Below are positions 23,228-35,274 of a DNA stretch of 64,000 bases, in pieces. The first letter of the stretch is position 1. Each line of letters opens with the position of its first letter. Source of the stretch: Acanthochlamys bracteata (taxonomy: Eukaryota; Streptophyta; Magnoliopsida; Pandanales; Velloziaceae); NCBI GenBank assembly GCA_019914995.1, contig CM034128.1, positions 3,970,501 through 4,034,500 of the forward strand. Direction: 5' to 3'. A program made the position numbers and the translations under genes. The notes beneath the pieces are model-generated. The model was not told the origin of the DNA, did not search any database, and worked only from the letters and a program-made list of their open reading frames with translations.

Positions 23228-24889
23228 GAATCTGCTCAGATCATTACTTTTATCTTTCTGTTTTATGTAGCTACTGTATAGAGAGGGCGCTTTTGGGAGA
23301 TCGTTTTTCGAAAGCGTTTTTAAATTTTTTTAGTTCACATTTTTATTAAATTTTTTTATAATATTCTACATAATTAATTTTAAAAATAAATTTTATGTTC
23401 TAAAATTTTATTATACTTATTTTTATTAATTTTTTTGAAACAAAAAATATAAAGATTGTTTTTTAAAATAAACAAAATTATCCTTTTTTAAAAAAAATAT
23501 TTTTTGTAAGTATTTTCAAACGCTTTTGGAAGTCTATTAACATGCAACCTTATTTACTCCCGGGTTTTGCCTTAACAAATTTGTTTATCTAATGACATAT
23601 TTCAATTATCACAAATTTTACTTTTTTCTTTCAAATTTTGAGTTTGATATTTCACATATTTTTATTATCACTCTGATTTTTTTTGGACACTGAATTTTAA
23701 TCTCGCTAAAGTCTCATTTCAAATTTTAATATACGTGTTTCAAACATCACTTTGGATTCTACTTCTACTGATTCAATTTTTCATCCAAGTTCGCTTTTAA
23801 GAATTTCATTTATGTGAAACTTACTTTCATTTGATTGAAACATACTCTAACTGATATCCTACTTGATAGTCGGTATTTTCCTTGTGGATTATTCTACAAT
23901 GCTCCAAAAAAAGGATAATAAAGTAATTATTCTAAATACATATAAATATTCAAATTAAATTTAGAGGTAAAAATAGGTACTCAAATTTTGAAGTATGTTG
24001 TCACTTATTTTAAAATTATTCTCAAAAGTTTTGTGGTAAAATCTGCTATAAATATTTTCCATTCAGTGCTCGAATGATACGCTGAGAACTATGGTAATTG
24101 GGATAAGTTTTTCTTGGAATGCATGCTCTTATTCTTTTTCTTCTGATGAAATTATTGTTAAACTTTGAAGTTTAGGAGAAACTAAATAAAACTATTATTA
24201 ATCTTTAAGGGATTGTTGTTAAGATATTTAAAATTTTAAATGGAAGAGGTTGAAAGCTTTGTTAGAAAATAATAAGGATTAGAGGCTGGATAGTTGGAGT
24301 CAAGAGAGAATGACGGAAGAGGTAAGGAGGATTCCAGTAAGTGTGTTGTAGAGAAAATTTTTGGAGTAATGACGGAAAAGTCGGAGAATCGAAGAAGCTG
24401 AAGAAGAATGATGAAAAAGTTTTTTTTTTGTTTAAGAAAAATATAATTCAAAGTTACAAATATTTTGACAAATATATTCTTCACTAAAAGTTCTTAAAGA
24501 AAATGAATCGGAACCGTTCAAATATTAATCGATATATAAAAAGAAGATGGTAAAACTAAGTCGAGTAATAAGTAAATGCGCATGCTAGCAAATCCCTTCT
24601 GTAATAGATAACATATGGTCTTGTTATCTGGCTTGTGCTCTGTTTACTTCGCAAGCACCATTAGCTCTTCATCTCATTCGCGTTGAAGTTTTCAGTGAAG
24701 GACTTCAATTACAAAACGACACACGCACTTTCAGCTTCCAGTATTCACTATCAACTGGCAACTGCGGCCCAACCGTTACAGTCCGCAGCCAGGCACAGAA
24801 CTTCGAAAAAAAAACTCGATATGTTACAAGAATAAATAGCAACTTTTTTTGATAATTTGGATATGTTTCAAAACATTCATGTTGTTTAA
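23228..24889. other. Intergenic region between two convergent genes
   Basis: Holds the 3' flank of the ascorbate peroxidase, an AT-rich repeat copy at about 23290-23545, and 1.3 kb of AT-rich sequence up to the 3' end of the aldehyde dehydrogenase gene. I recognise no exon. Confidence 0.4.
23290..23545. repeat. AT-rich dispersed repeat, copy 4
   Basis: Flanked by GCGCTTTTGGGA on the left and ACGCTTTTGGAA on the right, with an A/T interior that contains the TTTAAAATAAACAAAATTA type of block. It lies just downstream of the peroxidase stop. Confidence 0.4.
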
Positions 24890-27800
24890 TCAAGACCTTT
24901 TGAAACCAAGTACAGCAAGAACAAGCGACATAATGTCATTGTTGAGCAACGCCCTTAGAAAACTTTGCTTTCGTAGTGTATAGGGAGGATATCTTGCGGG
25001 AACTTCTCCATAAAAGCTGCGATGTAGAACTCCCTTCATATGACTGAATGCGTCAAATGAGAATTTGCCATGATAGGACCCCATTCCGCTCTCTCCTACC
25101 CCACCAAATGGCAAATGGGAATTTGTGAACTACATAAAGATCCAACAACCATATAGAGTTACAGAGCTTGTATTCAACAGTCAGCTAAGAATCCAAGCAT
25201 AAAACTGATATACTTGTATCAACGACAGACTTACATGAAGAATGGTGTCATTGACTAGAATTCCACCGGCACACACATTATCTACAAACCTCTTCTCCAA
25301 ATTCTTGTTCTTCGTAAAGAGGTATGCTGCAAGAGGTTTTGCTCCCTCATTTATTATATTGAAACTCTCCTCAATATTGTCAACCTACACAATATTGAAT
25401 AACATTAGAATCCTCATATACTAATAATTGGCTTGATAAACACAAGCTTAAGTAGAGGAGCTAAAATTCACTATCAGATTTAGTTTTGCAAGGACTGTAA
25501 ACAAGCGAGACTATCATGTCTTACCAAAACAATTGGCATCAAAGGGCCAAATATCTCTTCTTTCATTACAAGTGAGTTTAGCGGAACATCGAGTAAGAGG
25601 GTTGGAGCTATTTTCCTGCAGTTGGCAGGAAAAACATATGAAATCACTAGCAGTTCTTATCGTTGCTACAAAACAGAATTAAAATCTATATGAGAATGCT
25701 TACAGATGCTTTTCATCCTGCTCACCACCATGTACAATCTTGTCAGAAACTTTCTCTTCCTGTAACATCCTCAACAAGCGTGAGAAATGGTTGGAATTGA
25801 CAATGCGTGAGAGATCTTTAGATTCCAAGGGATCCTTTCCATAGAACTTCTCCAACGTGCTTTTCAGCAGATCGACCTATTGATGAGTCAACTCGATGAG
25901 AGAAATTGAAAAATCATTCCTCGATCTGTACCTTAAGATCAAAGTAGGAGTGTACCAGTTTGGGGGCAAGTGATCGTGTGGTTATAATATAATCTGGTGC
26001 TATGCAGGCCTGACCATTGTTAGATCCCCATTTTCCAACCACAATCCTCTTTACTGCAACCTTGAATTGCAAGAATAAATACAGAATTAGTTCCACAAGA
26101 TGAGAACGTTCACAGTAAAAGAATCTAGGAAATATGAACTTACTTTGATATCGATGTTTGAGTCTACAACTACAGGAGATTTTCCGCCAAGCTCCAGGAT
26201 TACTGGTGTTAGATGCTTTGCAGCTGCGGACATTACAATGCGAGCTACTTTCCCATTGCCTGCAGAACATTCTCATAAACAATTGAGTATAAGTGGGGCA
26301 TATTCTTGCTTTTTAGACTTGGTACATTCTATGTGAAGGGAACAAAAAATCCTCTGATTTTGGTATATATATGCTTTCATGTTATGTTTTCTTTCATTTC
26401 TCTTCTCTGGAACTTAAAATGCTCATTCCATATCAACAACAAAATGAAATGCGAAAAAGCAGAATAATAAGCCACCAAACCCAGCCTCTGACTCAGACCT
26501 TTTTAAGAATCCATGGTACATGAGGTTTATTTCTTAGGGTATATAGGTAGCATTGAAAAGCTAGCTAACTTGTACTAGTATCTTGAGACTCCTGCTCCAG
26601 AATAGTTATTGCAAGTGCCATGGAGAAAAGACTAACCTGTGTAGAGTATTTTGTCCCATTTCTGCTCCAGAAGTGCAGTTGTCTCAGCCACAGATCCCTC
26701 GACAACTTTTATGCAAGAACTATCCACATAAATCGGTAAGATTTTAGCCAAGAGTGATGATGTGGCTGGTGCAACTTCTGATGGCTTCAGCACAACAGCA
26801 TTACCAGCAGCAATAGCTCCAATGACTGGGTCAAGAGATAGCACTGGAAACAGGGGGAAACTAATCCATGAAAATTTGGTAACAATGTCATCATGTAGGA
26901 GATTTGCATTCATAATTGTAGCCAGACATAGAAATCGTATTCTTGTCTTCTTATAGGTCATAGATGCATCTTAAGAAAACCATAACTCAGTATTGAAAGA
27001 AAAAAAAACAGCAGCTACATACACAAAGGATAGTTCCAAGCCGAAATTATTAAAACAACACCCAGGGGCTGGGGCACTATTTCTGCTGATGATGGAAAAG
27101 ATGTAATAGAAGTTGAAACCTACAAAGAATGCAAACAGATTCAATAACTTTTCATTTTCCAAAATATTAATCTTACATGACAAAAAAAAAGCCATAAGTT
27201 TCCGCTACTACAAGAGATCTGTGCAGTACCTTGCTTGGTTTCATCCAACGCTTCAAGTTTTTTAGAGCAAAGCCACAAGAGGACTTGGCAATTGATATCT
27301 GTTATATGAACATTCAGACATGAGCAAAACAATATATACAGTTTGCAGTGAAACAAACACAGTCAAGTGAGAATGTTCCTACGCACTCAAGAGACTAGCC
27401 TCAAGTATTTGTCAATTGTATAGAACACATTCGCTAATGCAGAGACCAATTCAGCGATCAAGCATATAAGCCATGATGACAAGCACAAAGGGAAACTTCA
27501 ACAAATTCCAAGTTTGTTGCCATAAGCAGTCCATGCTATTATTACCGTTTGGCAGTGTGGAGACCTTTTCATCCCAATTTTCTATTTCACATTTCCCAAT
27601 AAATTTTTTACAACATTATATAGAATTTATTTAAAAATATAAAAAAATTGTATGTCATAAAATCTTAATATTGCTTATTGTATTATATTTTTAAAATAAA
27701 AAAATAAACTTGTTTTTTGAAATATCATTAAAATATTTTTCATTTTAGAAAAACAGCACTCTTGCCATCCTAAAGTTGTTACGTGAACGATTTACAACTC

Positions 27801-28663
27801 TTTTAAATACACCATAACAAAGTTCTCCTATCCAAATAGTGAACATTTTGTCCGAATCCGGTTCAATACAAGCAGGAGAAATTAATTGCTAACTGAAAGA
27901 CAGAAATCCTGACAGGTCCTGCCTCTCCAGAAACATTCCTAGTACCAACCACTGGGCCCAGTCCACAGAATCTAGCAAACTCAAAAATTAACAATTTCAA
28001 TTCCGAAATTTTTGTTCAGAACACAAGTTACAGCACTTAATTACCCCTCCTCTTACATATAATTACCGAATCACACCAGTCGAGATAAAATTCAAAATTC
28101 ATGGAACTCTAATTCTGAGATATTTATTTATATATAGGTCGGGAGTGCTAAGGAGGTACTTCCACATTTTCCTATTTCATCCGTCCGATCAAGCAATCGA
28201 CGGTCAAGATGTATCCCATATTTTGAAAAAATATATATACATATTATTTATCCTCCGCAGCCACAATCGTTTGATTGAATCAGAGTGGACGATTGAAAAG
28301 GTTTTGGAAAGAGAGTGTGCAGGAGTGCTTATAAAGGAGAAGTGCCTATATTCCCCAATATATACATATATGATAATTCTAAATTCTGTCAGCAAAAACA
28401 AAGGAGAAAGCAGTAATGTAACCGGAGATATGATTGATTACTTCGTGGAGGAATGATTCGAAGGGTGGCTTGGCGAGATCATCGTTGAGTGCATCAGAGA
28501 TCTCGGACTCGCGCTCAGTCAGCAACCGAAGAAGGCCGCGAAGCTGTGCGGCGCGCCACTCGTACGTACGCGTCTGCCCGGCCCCGAACGTATCCCGCAA
28601 CCCTCGCACCATCGCCGCCGCACGATCGCCGTCGAAGTGGGCCCCAGTACTGCTGTTCTCCAT
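24890..28663 (-). CDS. ALDH3H1: Aldehyde dehydrogenase family 3, ALDH3H1-like
   Basis: NAD(P)+-dependent oxidation of aliphatic and lipid-derived aldehydes to acids, linked in plants to stress detoxification. Ten in-phase exons: 28663-28442, 27298-27230, 27119-27023, 26843-26637, 26259-26144, 26060-25956, 25876-25704, 25615-25525, 25384-25235, 25129-24890, coding 489 residues, close to the 484 of Arabidopsis ALDH3H1. Key sites: catalytic Cys256 in [11 protein letters not shown], general-base Glu221 in LELGGKSP, cofactor-loop residues in [12 protein letters not shown], and the family-3 tail [25 protein letters not shown] split by a few residues into the last exon. The C terminus is hydrophobic ([10 protein letters not shown]) and may anchor the protein to membranes. 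I see no plastid transit peptide, which fits ALDH3H1/3F1 better than ALDH3I1. Exon 1 is GC-rich, unlike the rest. Intron 1 is 1.14 kb and carries an AT-rich repeat copy. Exon 6 has two in-frame donors (see findings). Confidence 0.92.
27575..27765. repeat. AT-rich dispersed repeat, copy 5, inside ALDH3 intron 1
   Basis: Within the first intron. Carries the blocks ATAGAATTTATTTAAAAAT, ATAAAATCTTAAT and TTTTAAAATAAAAAAATAAA in the family order. Ends are not clear. Confidence 0.45.
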
Positions 28664-29819
28664 CTTGCGCTGTTTCTCTGTGTTGCTGGGAAAGGGAGAG
28701 AGAGAGAGGCACGCAAATGCACGAGAGAGACTCCAAAGTCCAAAGCGTGGTTTCTAACTTTCACAGCCATTATAAGATACGGACTAGATAGATATTTTTC
28801 AGTATAAGTCCTTGTTTATAAATTTGGCAAAATTAAGTCTTTTCCTAAAAAGAAATACTTTTTTATATGAGTGTGCAGATGGTCATTCAATTGTTATTGT
28901 TTAGGACTGAATGGCCATTTCGAATTATTTAGAAAGTAAAATTTCTGAAGATATTTCAATTTGTTTTTTAAATTTAAAAGAAATAAAATTATACATAGTA
29001 ATTATTATATTTATATTTTTAAACTTAAACTTTTTATATATTAGAATATCTTAGTAAATAAAATTTAAAAAAAATTTTGAGAAAAAAGATGAAACATAAA
29101 AACAGAATGTTAATGTTGTGGAGTCAAATTGAAAACCAACATGAAACAATAAAATTGATTATCTGATTAGTTTTCAATAGGCACTTAACCCAAATAATAT
29201 ACAAGTCAAATTTAATTAATGAGTTAATAAAGCCCGTCGAGTATTTAAATAGATTCTAAAAAGTCTACCCAACTCCGTTAAAAATGGAGTACATTGAGTT
29301 TATAAACAGAGTTCTTACCATTGTGCAATTTAAGTTATAGGCACAAACGAGGAGATATTGTACGGATCCAGTAGTACTAAACTTCGTTTTGATGGCCTGC
29401 TTTTGCAATCATTGTTATTACAGAAAGTGATTTGGAGATAACGGAGTCTGACTTTAGGACGCGGGCCAATGTGGACGCATGAGAGCGTCGTACTTCTCTG
29501 AGAAATTTTTTAAATTTCAAGACTTGTTTACCCAGGATACTCTATATTCTCCATTACTGAACGGCACTTGCAACAGGATTCAGCAATTTAAACTAACTAC
29601 AAGCACCTACAGATGTTGATTACCAGTAGGACCCACTTGATCTGCTAACGTGGTAGATTAACAAAATAAAATAAGCGTGTAGCGTGGATGGAGAACATTA
29701 GGAGGTTGTTGTCGTTGTTCTGTTCCTTATCGATAGGTGGCAAACAGGTTTGCGTAAAGATGCGGTGCTGTGGTGGGTTCCTATCCTATCACTCCTGTTA
29801 CAGGGGATAGATTACGACT

Positions 29820-29985
29820 TTGAAACTGAAATTTTTTTAAATACAAAATATATTTTAAAATTATTATAAAAAAGTTAATAATAACTAACTTATAATATAA
29901 ATTGTTATATTTTCTTCATTTTATAATTTTATAAACATTATAAAATATTTATTAAAATAAAAAATTTTAAAATAATTTCAAACAT
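29820..29985. repeat. AT-rich dispersed repeat, copy 6
   Basis: A/T-only stretch with TTTTAAAATTATTATAAAA and TATAAATTGTTATATTTT blocks, weaker than other copies and probably older. Confidence 0.35.
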
Positions 29986-31019
29986 CAGCTAAATACATCC
30001 GAAAAGTTTCGACTTGCGACCAAATGTGGGTCCGTGATCGTACCTACACGTTACCACTTAGATTTTTGCATAAGAATCACATGAAACTAATTTCCGAAAA
30101 TTTCAACATAGATAATATTGCATTTATTAACATAGGAGTCATATTAAAAGAGCTTAACTAGGCAAGGACAGTCAAAGTGTCAAACTACTGCAATAAAAAT
30201 ACAACCCTGGTTTTAAGTATATATAATAAATTTGATTTTAAAAAATAAAATGCTTATTTGAAATAAAATAGAGTAGTAACATTCAACAAAACATCTGTTT
30301 TGTGTTATAATACTATATAATAGTCTAATTAATTATAATTTAAACTTTCTAAAGAGCTTAAATTTTATTTAAAATTATTATTTATTTTTTATTAGTTATT
30401 AGATATTTTTATTGGATTAAAGTTTTAATTAGAAATGAGTCGTATTAAATTTAGAATTCTATCACAAAGTATTAGTTCTACCTTTATATAAAATATTCAA
30501 TACCTCACATTATCAATGAAAAGAGTGTTTTTGTTTTAATTTTTTCTATACTCATCTAATTTTATCTATTTCTCATCTTGCTCTAGTAGCTATAACTAAG
30601 AGGTACAATACATCATATTACTAAATAAAACATATGTTAGTGTTATTTTTTTTTCTCACTTTATTTGTTTATTTTTCTGTCTTATTTTATCTACTTCTTA
30701 TCTTATTTTGTTTATAAATTTGTTTACCATTCACTTATAGATTCTATCGCAACCTTACCATTTATTTAAAAATTTTGAATTAAAGAACCATACTTTTAAT
30801 ATAGTATCAGAACTCATTGAGATTTGAAGTAAAGCCCTTTACCCGTGATGGCATAAATATATTTCGGCCCATTAGCATATATAACTCACTCTTGGTCACT
30901 TATAAGCATCGGGTATGTGACACTTTCAAAGTTTTGAGTTGAAAACCCAAGCTTTTAATACATCAAACTGATTCTTTGCAAGTACAAAGAGAGAGAACAA
31001 GCCTAATATCTTCGCCGCC

Positions 31020-31235
31020 AAATAAAATTTTTCTAAAATAAAAAATATTTTTATTATTTTAAAATAAATTTTATTTTTTTTATTTTTACAAAAATAAAAA
31101 AATTATATAATAAAAATTTTTATTACATAAAATTTTTATATATTCTTTAAATTTTTAAATAATTTTTTAAATATTTATAAAATATATATTAAAAAATATA
31201 AAATTAAAAAAAATATATTGAAAAAACGCACTTTA
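31020..31235. repeat. AT-rich dispersed repeat, copy 7
   Basis: Reverse-orientation copy: TTTTAAAATAAATTTTATTT, then TATATAATAAAAATTTTTAT, then AAATATTTATAAAATATATA. Block order mirrors copy 3. Confidence 0.5.
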
Positions 31236-32183
31236 CTGATTCTCATACCTCAAGGGCAAAGCAGAAACTTTGCTGAAGCAAATTCCCTCAAGTCTCCCTA
31301 TAGATGGCGTTAAGCTGCATCAATCAAAATATCAAATACTTGGGTTAAAAAATACATACAAACAGAATCAACTGATTCTGCATTCAGATTGTGAACTGAA
31401 GTGGAAGCTTACTCAACATAGACTTGGAGCCTCTGCATAAATGAAGAAGTAAATCTCTGTTTCTGTTAATGAAGATTTTTCAATTTAAAAAGTATCTACT
31501 TGAAGGTAATAAGGTTTACAAAAATGTATTTTGACCAGGGAATAGCATTATTGTCTCACAATCAAATGGTTTAATCCTATTATGTGGCCTGAAAAACTTG
31601 AATTTTATCCAAACTAGGACTTATAAAAATGCGAAGGGTCTCCAAATTAGAACATTTCTCTCTGTTACCCCACCGTGGCAGAGATCAAGAACCACCCGGC
31701 AGCCTCAAGGTGCAGAATTTAAGAGTCAAGAGCTCCACCGATCCAATCAACAAGCTGTTCTCAAGCACAAAGCTCGACTACAATCTTAGGTCAAATCACT
31801 GCATAAATTACTAATCATCATTTGTACCCGTTTAACCAAATCCACAAGATGAAGAAAGAAACCATGAATCTTTAAAAACCATTTACCTAATATATATGTT
31901 CATACTCATATATAACAATAAATCAATGACTAGCTTTGATTTTCAATTATTATTGTGGTAATGTTAATTAACAAACTGATTATATTTTATCTGATGCGGC
32001 GTGGTGATACTGTGCATTTGCAGGCGGGGCTGGTTGGATTGCTGACACAATCTTCCATTATATTATAATGAAAGATTCTTCGTAAGCTGACGAAGTCTAC
32101 TTTGTAGTTTATGAGGAATCATTTCGCGGAAAAAATCCAAAAGAAGCAAAAAGAAAATTCAACCGCAGCGGGTAATGTCCACG

Positions 32184-32494
32184 TTAGTATTTCCAATCAG
32201 ATTCATCCGAGTTCGTTTCCTTGTCGACAAAAGCAACATTCCTCCAATCACCGGTGAAGATCCTACTCAACATGGTAGCGACGGCTTCGACATTATAGTT
32301 CTTGGTGAGGAACACGACTTCTGTTTCTATTCTTTTTAAAAATTGCTGTCTCCAATTGCAGGCTGAAACTTGAAACAAGAAAACTTAATAAAAATTTTCT
32401 ATTGATTATTAATTGAATCGAACAATAATTATCAGCAGGTGGGGATTGGGAAACACCTAATTCTCGCACTGACGCTTCGCCACTGCGTTGACAT
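32184..32494 (-). CDS. Possible small two-exon gene, 61 codons, unrecognised
   Basis: Exon 1 (32494-32457) reads MSTQWRSVSARI and ends in phase 2 at an AG/GTGTTT donor. Exon 2 (32331-32184) resumes in phase after TAAAAAG and gives RIETEVVFLTKNY..., VATMLSRIFTGDW and a charged tail NSDESDWKY before TAA. The sequence above the ATG (about 32495-32570) is GC-richer than its surroundings, as a plant leader and first exon often are. The basic, Ser/Trp-rich start could be a mitochondrial signal. The acceptor is poor in pyrimidines, which is the weak point. I do not recognise the family; a fragment of a larger gene or a chance frame are alternatives. Nearest neighbour is the NAC gene, transcribed divergently. 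Confidence 0.38.
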
Positions 32495-33385
32495 CGCGGT
32501 TTCTGATTCGTTTCTGGCGCTCGCGTCGGTTTCCTCGCGTGCTTTTGCTTGAATAAAACTTGTGATCGCTCGGCGTCGACAAACTGCTTACGTTATATCT
32601 ATTTGCAATACAAGTCACGTATATATTCTATTGCACTACCAACCGCTTTATCTTTCAGCAGAGATTTTACAATCTCTTCAGAAATAAAAAATCACTGGTT
32701 TCCAAGCTTCTCCAGGATTATTGTAAGCAGTAACGTTGCTTCACTGCTAAGGGGGACTACAAATTAGTAAGAAATATAATAGGTGGATTACTAAACAAAA
32801 AAACGCTGTGGGTTTGGTTTTGCGAAGTTTTAGTTCTAATGAAATGCTGAGATAAGAATTTAGGCGGCGGCTGCCCACCGCAGAAGCACAAGGGACATAT
32901 GGGACCCACAGATAAAACAAATGCCAAGTGGGTGGAATAAAATAAACGTAGCGGCAACCCGTCGGCGCTTCAGCAGGACGCGGCAGTTTCAATATAGATT
33001 CCAAGATGCTCAAACAAAACATTTTCATTAATAAAACGTAAGCAATGACCTAAATTGCTTGCTTACATCAAACCAACATCGCCGTCAACTATTGCTTTCT
33101 GCCACGTGTACTTTGACCACTTACCCGATTGGAGTTCTCTCTGCTTTGCTTCACACACGCAGACGTGCGAGTTCAGGAATCTTAATACGCGCGGGGACTC
33201 GCCGCGGCTCCTATAAATACCAACCATATTCTTTCTGACACGAGTTCCAATTCATTCAATTGTTTTCCGTCGAATCTTATCTAGTCTGCAAAGTAAAAGA
33301 GAGACTTTCTTGAGATTCAGAAGTTTTTTGCTTCCATTGAACTCAATTCTTCGATTTAAAGTTTTTGTTAGATCAGAAGGAGAAG
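32495..33385. other. Promoter region upstream of the NAC gene
   Basis: Nothing coding is supported here. The ORFs on the minus strand lack homology that I can see and have no splice context. The last 300 bases hold the promoter elements listed separately. Confidence 0.4.
33103..33219 (+). promoter_or_regulatory. NAC promoter: G-box/ABRE, W-box and TATA box
   Basis: CACGTG at 33103-33108 within GCCACGTGTA matches the ABA-response/G-box core. TTGACC at 33113-33118 is a W-box core bound by WRKY factors. TATAAATA at 33212-33219 sits about 170 bases before the ATG, a normal place for a plant TATA box with a leader of about 140 bases. The combination fits a stress-induced gene, as ATAF-type NAC genes are. 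Confidence 0.6.
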
Positions 33386-34548
33386 ATGAGCTGTTTGGAG
33401 ATGATGTTTCTACCTGCAGGATTCCGATTCCACCCAACAGATGAAGAACTTGTTCTTCACTACCTCATCCGTCGCTGTGCAGGGCAGCCGATTTCCGCTC
33501 CCATCATTGCTGAGCTCGATCTTTATAAGTATGACCCTTGGCAGCTTCCTGGTGAGCTCCCAATTCACCTTATTAAAATTCGAATTTAGTCTTTATTAGA
33601 TGATAAAGAGTTGCGTCTTATGTTGATGTGTTGATTTGGGTTGATCAGGCATGGCGTTGTACGGAGAGAAAGAATGGTACTTCTTCTCACCGAGGGATAG
33701 AAAGTACCCAAACGGTTCAAGACCCAACCGTGCCGCCGGAACAGGGTATTGGAAAGCAACCGGTGCCGATAAACCGATCGGATCACCAAAGACGTTGGCG
33801 ATAAAGAAAGCACTTGTCTTTTACTCTGGCAAGGCTCCTCATGGAGAGAAGACTAACTGGATCATGCACGAATACCGTCTTGCCGGCGTCGACCGATCTG
33901 CTCGCAAGAAAAACAACCTTCGGGTTAGCACTAACTCCACTGTACCATGCGTCATTCCATTTACCCAAGTGTGAACGTAATCCGTTTTCCAAATTTCTAT
34001 TAAAACAAAAATCAATGCCTCTTTCAAAATAAAATATAAAAAGTGAAAGAAGATTAATTAAAATAGCAGCGGATACCAATTGGGTAAAATCATCTGACGC
34101 GTTTTTAATTTGTAAAATTTTGCAGTTGGATGATTGGGTGCTTTGCCGACTGTACAATAAGAAAGGAGCATCGGAGATTGGTATGAGTCTAGATGGGAAA
34201 TCGATAAGAAATAAAGCAGCACGGCTGATCGAACCGAAAATTGAAAGCCCTCCGCACGTGCCCCAGCACGATATGCACGTGCGCCATTCTCCACGAACGG
34301 AGATGTGGTGCTTCTCTTCATCGTCGGTCGACTCACCGTCGCAAATGCATGGAGATTCCAGTTGTGGGTCTGAGCACGTGCTTTCGCCGACAATCACGTG
34401 CGATTTAGAAGCTGAGAGCCGACTCAGGTGGCGTGAATGGGGAAATGCCTTTGACTTTCCAATCAATAACGAGATTGCCATTGACGCTCCTCTCACACCG
34501 TTCTCCCCAGGTTCATTGCTTGATGAGTACATCTGGAAACCGTTCTAA
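33386..34548 (+). CDS. NAC032: NAC-domain transcription factor, ATAF/NAC032 type
   Basis: Nuclear DNA-binding regulator of stress and senescence responses. Three exons, 33386-33551, 33649-33923 and 34126-34548, code for 287 residues; intron positions match the typical NAC pattern. The NAC domain spans about residues 9-155 with all five subdomains: A ([19 protein letters not shown]), B ([17 protein letters not shown]), C ([20 protein letters not shown] and [14 protein letters not shown]), D ([26 protein letters not shown]) and E ([14 protein letters not shown]). The C-terminal part is acidic and Ser-rich, ending [11 protein letters not shown], a plausible activation region. The ATG chosen is the first in frame; the frame is open further up only through a non-ATG codon. 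I prefer NAC032 over ATAF1/ATAF2 because CSI3, the aspartic protease and APX lie nearby, as they do around NAC032 in Arabidopsis. Confidence 0.93.
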
Positions 34549-34949
34549 ATCGGTAATATTTTGAAACTTGGCTAACGATAGCAATAGAACGAGTTTTAAT
34601 GACTCGGGGAGCCGACGGATTGAATCGGTGGATCGGCCGATCTAATGCGGCCTGGGAGTTTTACTAACTGTAGTATCTGAAACAAGCGGCAAGTATTGAT
34701 AGGGATAATAACTTGGTTTAATGTTTTGGGTCCAGTTTGGTTTTGATTCAGCCATTAATCGTGTTGCCGATAATTTTGGTCTATGTGACTGTGATCGTGC
34801 TTGTAGGCGATTTATCTGCCGCCAGTGTTCGAAATTGAAATGTTGGCCGCTTTTGAATTAGAAAATGATTTTATAATATTATTATGCTAGTGAACTTCAT
34901 TCAGTGTTAATGTACAGTGGTCAACTCTGAAAGTTGTTTGACACTACTA

Positions 34950-35150
34950 TTTCTTAAAATTTTATTTTAATTTTTTATTAATATTTAAAAAAATTTTAAA
35001 ATTTAAAAGTATAAATAAATTAAGCGTAATAAAATTTTTGTAATATTAGTTTTGTATTTTTAAAGTAATAAAAATAAGATTTTTTTGAAGCTCTAATATA
35101 AATTTTTTCTGAAAAAAAGAAATTTATTTCAACACTCTGAGACGTTCCTA
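34950..35150. repeat. AT-rich dispersed repeat, copy 8
   Basis: A/T interior with TTAATATTTAAAAAAATTTT, TAATAAAATTTTTGTAAT and a TTTTTTTGAAGC turn, then a less AT-rich right edge (ACTCTGAGACGTTCC). Confidence 0.4.
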
Positions 35151-35274
35151 AAAAGTGTGATACTCAGTTGCTACCTGGTTCAATACATCCCCAAATATCA
35201 TCACGCACTCTGGAAGAAGGTTCGATTAGAGGTATACACAAATTTCAGATTTATGGTCTTTTAGAGCTTGTTTA

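Larger units (their letters stand above)
28664..32183. other. Long intergenic region with repeats
   Basis: About 3.5 kb of mostly AT-rich DNA. It includes the ALDH3 leader (GA-rich just above 28690), AT-rich repeat copies at about 29820-29985 and 31020-31235, and a 140-base GC-richer island at about 31650-31790 whose open + strand frame I do not recognise. Around 30340-30960 a TATA-like box, a TCTATCGCAACC stretch and a TAGTATCAGAACTC motif recall an old LTR next to an initiator-tRNA primer site, but no partner repeat was found. Confidence 0.35.

Noticed and set aside
28130-28350. Repeated GGAGTGCT...AAGGAG words in ALDH3 intron 1 that suggested a small mobile element
   Set aside because: The two words are in direct rather than inverted orientation and too short and diverged to define an element.
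30340-30960. Possible solo LTR with a TAGTATCAGAACTC motif
   Set aside because: No second repeat and no clear ends or target duplication were found; kept only as a remark on the spacer.
32747-33028. Minus-strand frames of 66 and 93 codons upstream of the NAC gene
   Set aside because: Composition and context are those of promoter DNA; there is no recognisable domain.
33783-34532. 249-codon minus-strand frame over the NAC gene
   Set aside because: It crosses NAC exons 2 and 3 and the intron in antisense; the sense protein is unmistakable.
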